A DNA stretch of 64,000 nt from Adenophora triphylla var. japonica (lineage: Eukaryota; Streptophyta; Magnoliopsida; Asterales; Campanulaceae), in the NCBI GenBank assembly GCA_022495995.1, contig JAFEMH010001306.1, positions 427,001-491,000 on the forward strand. Direction: 5' to 3'. The notes below the pieces were generated by a model that saw only the letters and a list, made by a program, of their open reading frames with translations, did not search any database and was not told the origin of the DNA. A program made the translations under genes and the position numbers. This document shows, one piece after another, positions 56,416-64,000 of the stretch. Every line of letters begins with the position of its first letter. The first letter of the stretch is position 1.

Positions 56416-57324
56416 TATAAATTTTGGAAGCTTTTTCTATACACATATTTCGTGATGTGAGGAACTCCAGTGATTATTTCAATAGGAATTGTTATTTTAA
56501 AATAATTGTCCCTAAATGATTTATTTTACTGCTTTGTTATTTTACTATTCATTATATAATTGTAAAATTGAAAATTTGGAATAGCAAGTGTATTTATGCA
56601 TCTTTGCTAAAATAAATATTTTTAAAATATTCCTAAATCAAAAGTTTGATATTCATTTATTTTTTATTCTAAAAGGACAATTCATTTGAATTTAAAGTAT
56701 TCACTTTGAAAAAGAAAATATATATTCTTATTATTCACTTTTAAACATTTAATTTACGATAATAAAACAAATAGTGAAATAAATTTAGTAAAAAAATGTT
56801 TAGAATTATAAAAAGACAATTTTAAAACAAAAAAATTCTTACACTGAAGTTCATTAAGAGACAAAGTAGCAATAATTAAAACAAAATCATCTATTTAGTC
56901 AACGTATTTAGTAGCCTTATTATTATGACAACATTTGTATCGACTTTTGGTTCTTTTTATAATTTGTATAATTTTGATATAATTAAATAAAAAAAATCAA
57001 AATTAATAACTACAATTAAAACTAATGTAACAATTTATCCAATTTTTAATGAAATAAAATCCCCCAAAAAAAAATAAATCTTAAATCAACACAAAATAAT
57101 AGCTAATTCGTCGAAAAGTGCATGACACTAGAACGTTTTTTTTTTTTTTTAGAAACATGACACCGGAAAATTAGCAAAGTCTTTTATGCATTAATATTTT
57201 CATCTATATAATGTGGGGATCAATAAAATCAGTAAAATAGTAAATAAAATAATAAGAAATAAGATAAAAATGGAAAATAAATCTATATAAAGGGGAATCA
57301 ACAAAAAAATTCAGTTATATTATA
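56416..57324. other. AT-rich non-coding spacer
   Basis: Strongly AT-rich, with T and A runs. No gene, RNA or transposon end that I can support. Confidence 0.5.
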
Positions 57325-58143
57325 CTCCCTACATCATATTATAAATTAAACACTTACTATTTGCTTGAAAATTAAGAAAAAATGTTAGTGGATTGAGTGT
57401 TGTAAATATTAAAATTAGGTTGGAGAGAGAAAATGAGTTGTTGTTCTGGATATGATATGCGAGTCACATTAATATAAAAAATAATAAAATATTTCTATTT
57501 TAGAAAGTATATACTCCACCCGTCCCACCCGACTTAGTGCAATTTTCCATTATGGGCGTCTCACTCGACTTATGACATCCCAAAATGACAAGTTTATATT
57601 ATTTTTATATTCAATAAGACTCACTTGTCGTACTAATAACAACAATCTCCTTACTATTTTCATCACTTATTCTCTATCCTATTTTATTTTTAATACTCAT
57701 AAAACCTCATCAACTCATTTTCTCCTCTTATTATATACTCCCTCCGTCCCGGTAGAAGCGTCACCCTTTTAGGGGTGGCGCGCAAATTAAGGAAAAGTGT
57801 GGGAAGAAAAAATGTTGTGAGTGTAATTTAAAAATAGGAGAGAGAATTAGTGGAGGAAATAGTGAATTTTAAAAGTGTTGTGAGTGTAGAGGAGAGAATT
57901 AGTGGAGGGAATAGTGGATGGGATAATAAAATATTAATAAAAGTTTCCTTTTTAGGAAAGGGTGACGCTATAAACGGGACGCCATTTTGGGTAAAAAGTG
58001 ACGCTTCGGCCGGAACGGAGGGAGTATTAACATTTCTTAATTCCTGCGTTGGAATATAAATTTTAAATTAGATGAGACGGAGGGAGTAGTTTGTAGTGGA
58101 ATCGCTGTTAAAAAATGTGTAATTTGTAGTGGGACAGAAGGAG
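57325..58143. mobile_element. Three nested Stowaway-type MITEs
   Basis: Outer element 57325-58143 (CTCCCTACATCAT... to GGGACAGAAGGAG), middle 57514-58086 (CTCCACCCGTCCCACCC to GAGACGGAGGGAG) and inner 57738-58024 (CTCCCTCCGTCCCGG to CCGGAACGGAGGGAG). Each layer is flanked by TA. The inner copy has the best-preserved ends, consistent with being the youngest. Confidence 0.7.
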
Positions 58144-58395
58144 TATATTTTTTAAATTAAATAAATAATGCCAAAAATATTCATGTTAGTTAATGATTTT
58201 TTATTATTTGTGAAAAAAATCCATATTAATTAATGTTAAAAATAAAAAAGGTTTACGATAAGGATTAGGATTAGGATTAGAAGCCCTACTCAACAACTCT
58301 TGACACTGACTTTTCACCACCCAACTAACCACATCACCAAATGGATATTTTTCTCCACTTGTGAAAGATACACACACACACACACACTGACAGAG

Positions 58396-59518
58396 ATGGC
58401 GAGCTGTGGAAGGCCAAACCGGAGTGACGTGCACTTGTCTAAGGAGGAAGAAGCAAAGATAGAGGCTGAAGCAAGAGACCACTTTGATGGCTTAGCCCCA
58501 AAGCGTCACACTAAGCCTCAGCGTAGTGAGTATTCCACCAATTACACTGATGATCTTCCTGATGATCTTGGCGGTGTCATTCCTGAATATGTTGAATTCC
58601 AAAACCTTGTAAATGATTCTCAGGTTCAATCTTTCCCCTGCTCTTAGATCAGATGAACATCAACACTGTTACCAAGTTAAAATTATGGATTTACTTAAGT
58701 ATGTAGTATGTAACAAACTTTTACAACTATCTCTGTGTCTAAATAAATTGTCTGAAAAAATTTCAAATTTGCTATTGATCAAGGTCATATTTGATATTTT
58801 TTTGGATATTCATTTTTGGGATTTTAAAATTGTAGGAAAAATAGGTTTTTAGGGCTTCTGGGATTTTAAAATTGGCTTTTTCAGCTATGAGTTCTGGGAT
58901 TTTAAAATTAGGGCAGAACCCTGTTCCTGTCTAGACAATACTTTTTCAGCTATGACTTCTGGGATTTTAAAATTGTAGGAAAAATAGGTTTTTATGGCTT
59001 TAAAATTGGCCATGTCATGTAAAACCTTAAATAGACCCCAAGTCCAACATGGGGTTTTAAGTGATAGACGAGACTGTTAGAGATATTATCTCACATCGGG
59101 AATTGACGAACCTTGCCTATAACATATAAAGATCATATGCCACTCCCCTTATCACCAATTAATTTTGAGGTGAAACCTTATACTTTAAGATGATAATTTT
59201 TAATAGACTACTAAAAATTTAAACTTCTAAAGTGGGACCACCTAATTTACGACTTGGTTGTTACGGGCCAGTTTACGAGTTAAAATTGTCGGAGTCTGTC
59301 ACTTAAAACCCCGATTGGACAATCGTATATTAATATGGTTTTATTTATTTCTAATTGTAAGATAATCTTTTTGCACATCCTGTGAAACTCTTTTCCTCTT
59401 AATGGTTTCCTATGTTTAACTGCAGAAACTGAGTTACAATGGGAGTGAAGTAGCAGAGGAGTTTGTGGAGACTGAATACTACAAGGATCTTAATGGCGTT
59501 GACAAACAACACCACACG
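58396..59518 (+). CDS. Small MEE59-like plant protein, first two exons (3' end not found)
   Basis: Exon 1 is 58396-58623 (76 codons, phase 0, donor CAG|GTTCAA) and exon 2 is 59426-59518 (31 codons, acceptor CTGCAG, donor ACG|GTATTT). The sequence begins MASCGRPNRSDVHLSKEEEA, continues with APKRHTKPQRSEYSTNY and, in exon 2, SEVAEEFVETEYYKDLNGVD. I recognise it as a small, acidic, uncharacterised plant family that includes a maternal-effect embryo-arrest gene (MEE59), from memory and with moderate certainty. Its role is not known. An AC microsatellite lies in the leader. A last short exon should follow but I cannot see one before the window ends. Confidence 0.7.
58815..59010 (+). repeat. Direct repeats in the intron of the MEE59-like gene
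   Basis: 'tctgggattttaaaattg' recurs about four times together with 'tttttcagctatga' and 'aggaaaaataggttttta'. Confidence 0.75.
59051..59312. mobile_element. Short inverted-repeat element in the MEE59-like intron
   Basis: GGGGTTTTAAGTGATAGAC at the left is matched by its inverse with one mismatch at 59294-59312. The 262-bp element has no coding region and contains 'tatctcacatcgggaa'. Confidence 0.55.
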
Positions 59519-59883
59519 GTATTTGCTCCGATCTTGCATACCTATGTCTTGCTAGAATCCTGCCAACAATGATGCCTTGACATTGCCTGTAAATCACTTA
59601 TCAAAAAACAGTTGAAAATACCATAAACTAGTTGTACCAAGTATTAATAAGGATAGCGCAACGGAGTTTGACAAACCAGTGACGGAACCAGTACTATTTT
59701 TTTTAAAACGAGGGCAAGATTATTTGTATTTTAGAGCGTTATAAAGTAATATCTAAATTTAATTTAAAGGGGGGGGGGGGCAAAATTATAATATAATGCT
59801 ATATTTTCTTGATTAAAAGGGGGAAAATTACAAATTTTAATATTAAAAATCAAAATTTCAAAATTTAGAAGTACTAATATTAT

Positions 59884-59887
<4 letters not shown>

Positions 59888-59936
<49 letters not shown>
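59888..59936. repeat. AT microsatellite
   Basis: About 24 uninterrupted AT/TA dinucleotides downstream of the second MEE59-like exon. Confidence 0.95.
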
Positions 59937-59940
<4 letters not shown>

Positions 59941-60318
59941 ACAAAATTTGTGAAGCATAAAAATTGTTTATTACTGGGAGACAGTTACTTCAAATTAAGA
60001 AAATTGGGGGTGGGGATTATTTGCATTGAGGTGTTGGAAAAATATGTTGTGTGTTAAGGAAATTGTGTATTTTTCTTAAATGAATCGTTTGTCGTTTGAC
60101 AAATATTATTGTGTGTTCATGTTTCACTATATGTGAACTTTGAAATTTTATATCTAGATGTCCAATTTGAGATTGGATGAGAAAGATATGATAGCTCAAA
60201 TTTGGTGTGTTGAAATTGTAACTTTTAGAATTTAACAACACTATTGATGTGTCATGATTTCCAAATTAATTAAGGGATTAATTGAGATCATTACCATAGG
60301 TTTTGGGGTTACAAGTTA

Positions 60319-60601
60319 CTCCCTCCGTCCCACTATACTTGACACTTTTTTCCATTTTGAGCCGTCCCACTTCACTTGACACCTTCCAAAAATAACCTAG
60401 TTTTTATATTTTTATATTAGATGGACCCCACCACTAATTCTCTCTCTTCATTTTCCACCACTCAATTTATTCAACCAACACTACTATTTACCCCACTCAT
60501 TCTCTCTCTTCATTTTCTACCACACATTTTCTTTATTTAATTGTTTCTTCTTAGTTCCCGTGCCCACTCCTTGGGTGTCAAGTATAGTGGGACGGAGGGA
60601 G
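60319..60601. mobile_element. Stowaway-type MITE 10
   Basis: Ends CTCCCTCCGTCCCACTATA and GTGGGACGGAGGGAG with TA flanks. The inverted terminus extends to 'cttgacac' and 'gtgtcaag'. Confidence 0.88.
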
Positions 60602-60649
60602 TATGTAATAAAATTCCATGAATATAAGGTAATGACTTCCATATTAATA

Positions 60650-60822
60650 AAAGGCAAATCTCGGTGCGCCAAGCGCTCCCCGCCAAGCGGGGGTTGGGAG
60701 AGGAAACTATTTGCTGGAGCCTTCCCCTGACAATTGTCAAGAGGCTGTTCGCTAAGGTTCGAACCCGTGACCTTATGGTCATCAAACGAGCAACTTAACC
60801 GTTGCGCCAAGGCTCGCCCTCG
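60650..60822 (-). mobile_element. Au-family SINE
   Basis: The minus strand reads GAGCCTTGGCGCAACGGTTA (A box region), then GGTCACGGGTTCGAA (B box), CAGCCTCTTG and a 3' end GCACCGAG. This is the Au SINE signature. Flanked by 15-bp target duplications acttccatattaata (60635-60649) and actcccatattaata (60823-60837), one mismatch. Confidence 0.92.
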
Positions 60823-61690
60823 ACTCCCATATTAATATAAGGATTAATTGGGAATTCATTACATGGTTGTTGAAGCTATAACTGGATAAATCCACAACAA
60901 ATGAAAACAATTATTTTCCTCTCCATTTGAAATTTGTTATCGTTCTTTCTTTGGCCTCCTAGAATAGTCTACAATGGTATGATGATTTTGTCAAAGCATT
61001 GTTTCAATTTGCCGGAGATTCTAGTGTGTAATAATAGTTTGGTTCGTCCGTTTTATTTCGGGGGACAAACGTACAAAACAACCTTAAGCACAACTCGGTG
61101 AGGGGGCAAATTTGTCTTAATTAATTGAGAGTGTGTCACACACGAATCGGGCAACATAAAGACGATCAACCTACGGTTATTTCTTTTTGTTCAAGTTTAT
61201 GTTGTACATTGTATCAATAAATGTATTGTAATTCTTTTCTCTTTTGTTCTTTTGTAAGATTTAACAATTTTAAGAAAAATTCCCTACTTGAGAAAGGATT
61301 ACATATTTGAGAATCCGGTGGAGCGGCGACCACGGGAAAAAAGATAGAAAACGATGGAAGAGACTGATGGAAGAAAATTTCAGCAAGTTTTTTGCAATGA
61401 CTAGCTGTGGTAAAATTGCAATTCCCTATTCGTTAACCGTTGGATCGAGCTCAAATTTTGTGAGAAAGTTCTAAACTCATATAAGAACAATCTGGACCGT
61501 GGAGATCGAAATATTTTATGTGGAGATGAAGGTAAAAGTTTCGGAACAGAACCGTTTATGGAAGAAAAATTAATTAATTTTGAACATATAATGAACTAAA
61601 GGAAGAACATCAAGGATGTTGCGACGATTGTGTAAAATAGTTGTGGCAATGCCAATTATAGTGTTTATATAATGGGTGATATATCTCTTA

Positions 61691-61869
61691 TGGTTCATGA
61701 GAATCATAGTCAGAAAAATTGAAAAGTTCGTAGGAACTAAGTTGAGAAATTGAACGTTGAAAGATATAGTCTTTAATATTCTTGTGGCTCACAAGAATCA
61801 TAGTAAGAAAAATTGAATAGTTCGTTGGAACTAAGTTGAGAAGATGAACGTTAAAAGATATAGTCTTTA
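61691..61869 (+). repeat. 93-bp tandem duplication
   Basis: Two copies of a block from 'tggttcatgagaatcatagt' to 'gatatagtcttta' (61691-61774 and 61784-61869), diverged by about 10%. Confidence 0.85.
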
Positions 61870-61907
61870 TTGTTGCATTTTATCAATGATGTATTGACAA
61901 AGATGAT

Positions 61908-62182
61908 AGGGCTTATTGAAAAGAGTTGTTAAATCCTATTATTGTCAATATTGACAAAGTCACAAAGATAAAAACAATAGAGCTTTTTGAAAGAAGTTGT
62001 TGAATTCTATTGTTGTGAACATTGACAAATGTTACAAGAACTAAAATCATAGGGCTTTTTGGAAGAAGTTGTTAAAACCTATTAGGAGAATATGTGACTA
62101 ATGTTATAAAGATAAAAACAATAGGACTTCTTGAAGGAAGTTGTTAAATCTTATTGTTGTTGATGAAGGCAAATGACACAAA
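61908..62182 (+). repeat. Four diverged tandem units of about 71 bp
   Basis: Units start at about 61908, 61979, 62051 and 62123 with 'agggcttnttgaaagaagtt'-like words followed by 'gttaaatcctattgttgt'. Confidence 0.8.
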
Positions 62183-62569
62183 ATATTTAGAAGAATGACT
62201 TCTGAAAGAATTTGTGTATTATATAAATGAGAATGTGAATTTCTCTAAGTTAGAGTTACTCTAAGATGAGACTTTTAAAGTTTTAGAATAATTAACCTTC
62301 AACTATAATTCCATTAAGGAATTTAGAGGTTTATAAATATGAGTGATTATAAGAATAAATTGTGTTAATTCTCCTATTGAATTAACAATTTATTCTTGGA
62401 GTTAATTCTCTAATTAAGTTAGAGAGTTATATTTAACAAAATTATAATTGTTGAAAATTAAAGCCAATGTTTGGTTTGTTTGGAGACAAATCTCTAATGA
62501 AATATGGTTGTTCCAAATATATCGGATCACCGTAGTGAGAAGTTAGATTTTTTTTTGCCTCGACTTTAA

Positions 62570-63550
62570 GTGATGGCAACAAAAGATGTTCTACTTGACC
62601 ACCTTGAACTTAGAGAGTTTTCTTATGGAAGATCCTTCAAAGTTGGGTGAAAATGAGATGTATGTTCAAGCCGTTAATGCGGTTGAAGTGTGCGAATTTT
62701 CTTTATCGGAATTATATACTTAATGAATTATCGGATTCATTATAAAACGTACTCCCTCCGTCCCAGACAAAGAGTCCTACTTTTCTTTTTGGTCCGTCCC
62801 AGACCAAGAGTCTCTTTCCTTAAATGGAAAGTTTTCCATATATTTATACCCTTATCATCTCCATATATTTACAAAAAAACCATTACTATTCCTCCCACTC
62901 ATTCTCTCTCCTATTAAATATTATTATCTTTTACATTCTCTCTCTTATTCCCTACCACACATTTAACTTTTACATTCTCTCTCCTATTCCCTACCACACA
63001 TTTAACTTTTACATTCTTTCTCCTAAAATTTTCTACCCACTTTAAAAAAAATCCTTAAGAAGCGTGAAATCCCCCCCGAGGACCCTTGGTCTGGGACGGA
63101 GGGAGTATATAGTATCAAGAAAATGGCAAAAGATTTGTGGGAGTCGTTGGACTATAAATATAAAATCGAGAATGCGGGTGCAATGAAAATCATCGTAAGT
63201 CGCTTCCTTGATTTTAAAATAGTGCTCTATAAATCGTAAAAAATTATATGGAATAAGTGCAAATAGTCTTCCATGAAAACCATGTCGAATGGATGGTGTT
63301 TAGTGAAATTCTCAAGTGATGACAATAATTAAGAAATTGCTTCCCACTTGAAGATATTTTGAAATCACCTCAAACATAAATGAATAGAAATGAATGTTGA
63401 GGTGTGTATTATTCGTCTTTGTGTTGGAAAAGAAAATAGAACTTTGGAGAAAAAGTTGTCTAACATTTCTTGTGGCGAAAGCAAATATGATGAAGCATGC
63501 TTAAATCCTTAATACAAAGACAAAGTTGGTCAAATTTGTGTGAAAAGTCA
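62570..63550 (+). pseudogene. Copia gag (UBN2-type) pseudogene, split by MITE 11
   Basis: Before the MITE a weak gag-like stretch ends near 62748. After it, from 63123, the frame reads [19 protein letters not shown] and [10 protein letters not shown], the conserved gag core of Tnt1-like copia elements, then stops at 63238-63240. Further matches (EMNVEDLIVRLR-like words) are detectable, in broken frames, to about 63470. Confidence 0.65.
62752..63105. mobile_element. Stowaway-type MITE 11
   Basis: Ends CTCCCTCCGTCCCAGAC and GTCTGGGACGGAGGGAG, TA flanks. Same subfamily as MITE 3. It sits inside the copia gag pseudogene. Confidence 0.88.
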
Positions 63551-64000
63551 AAATCGTTTGAAAAAGTCAATTATATACCTTGTGTCTTGAGAGACAACTG
63601 TGATGTCATCAAGAATGTTATTCACGATATTTGAATGAATGAAACGGAATGGTGTTCAAGTGATCAATAATGAGATTGAATCTCGTTATATGGTCAAAAT
63701 AGATACAAACGAGACTTATCAAATATGTGCTTGAAGTTATAATCAAGACATTGATGCTTGAGATGTGAATATAATTCACTGGAGGATGGTAAAATGTAAG
63801 TTTTTACCCTTTAATTTAACGCTGTTTGCTATAAAGCAAAATGTCAATCTTATTTCTTTAAAGGAAAAATTGAAAATCAACTTAATAAAGAGGTATTGAT
63901 AAAACACAACTAAGTGTAGTTTGTGTAAAACACTATCGATCAGATACGTGTTGGGTATGATATCGAGAATGTGTGATTATAGAATTCTTGTTTATAAATC
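63550..64000. other. Right edge, degenerate sequence
   Basis: Probably a continuation of the decayed copia element (no readable protease or zinc knuckle). No other feature seen. Confidence 0.3.

Larger units (their letters stand above)
60838..62560 (+). mobile_element. Decayed LTR end and leader of a copia element
   Basis: A region near 61180-61260 (gttgtacattgtatcaataaatg, shortened here to 'ttgtatcaataaatg') looks like the R/U5 end of a copia LTR. It is followed by a repeat-rich leader and, from about 62690, gag. Boundaries are not sharp and no primer site is readable. Confidence 0.4.

Noticed and set aside
58255..58280. Telomere-like 'aggatt' repeats
   Set aside because: Only three to four hexamers and not the plant TTTAGGG motif.
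59680..59830. A transposon end at 'cagtgacggaaccag'
   Set aside because: Looks like a hAT-type terminus, but no partner end or target duplication could be found.

Overview
The window is nuclear DNA of a dicot-type plant. The evidence is genes with short GT-AG introns, several orthologues of plant-specific proteins, both superfamilies of plant LTR retrotransposons, an Au-type SINE, and many Stowaway-type MITEs whose ends match CTCCCTCCGTCC and which are flanked by TA. I cannot name the species. Most of the 64 kb is transposon-derived. Only four host genes are convincing: a CRCK-type receptor-like cytoplasmic kinase (9205-15718, +), an SR45a/Transformer-2-like splicing factor (27890-29860 coding, -), MOCS2A for molybdenum cofactor synthesis (39656-39937 coding, -), and the first two exons of a small MEE59-like gene (58396-59518, +).

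Layout: 1-2970 is the 3' part of a Tat-type Ty3/gypsy element (element A) with an antisense gene and a 3' LTR. It sits in one copy of a roughly 745-bp duplicated segment (2971-3715 and 5485-6230). 3716-8691 holds a 336-bp tandem array, MITEs, an RNase H pseudogene and a SINE nested in a MITE. The CRCK gene follows, with a Pack-MULE-like element in intron 3 and an hAT element in intron 5. 16316-27091 is a full-length but gag/protease-less Tat-type gypsy element (B) with dual RNase H and a spliced antisense gene. 27323-43027 holds SR45a and MOCS2A, both on the minus strand. The boundary between these two genes has been triplicated as about 4.13-kb direct repeats (30134-34262, 34263-38386, and 38387-40220 with an internal deletion). 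Only the third unit keeps an open MOCS2A reading frame, and the two extra copies of the SR45a promoter and first exon are orphans. 43028-43806 is a solo LTR with a perfect 5-bp target duplication. 44066-50965 is a complete but disabled Ty1/copia element (C). 51475-52385 is an AT-rich degenerate repeat. About 52400-54844 is the 5' end of a second element-A-family copy on the minus strand (D). 55028-64000 contains an hAT remnant, nested MITEs, the MEE59-like gene start, an Au SINE and a decayed copia element.

How the parts relate: CRCK would act in calcium/calmodulin-linked signalling, SR45a in alternative splicing, and MOCS2A in molybdopterin synthesis. They are not an operon. The most unusual structure is the triplicated SR45a/MOCS2A boundary, which places orphan SR45a promoters and first-exon splice donors directly upstream of duplicated MOCS2A splice acceptors. 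Copy-to-copy differences are concentrated at CAG/CTG triplets, so some apparent frameshifts may be consensus errors rather than biology.
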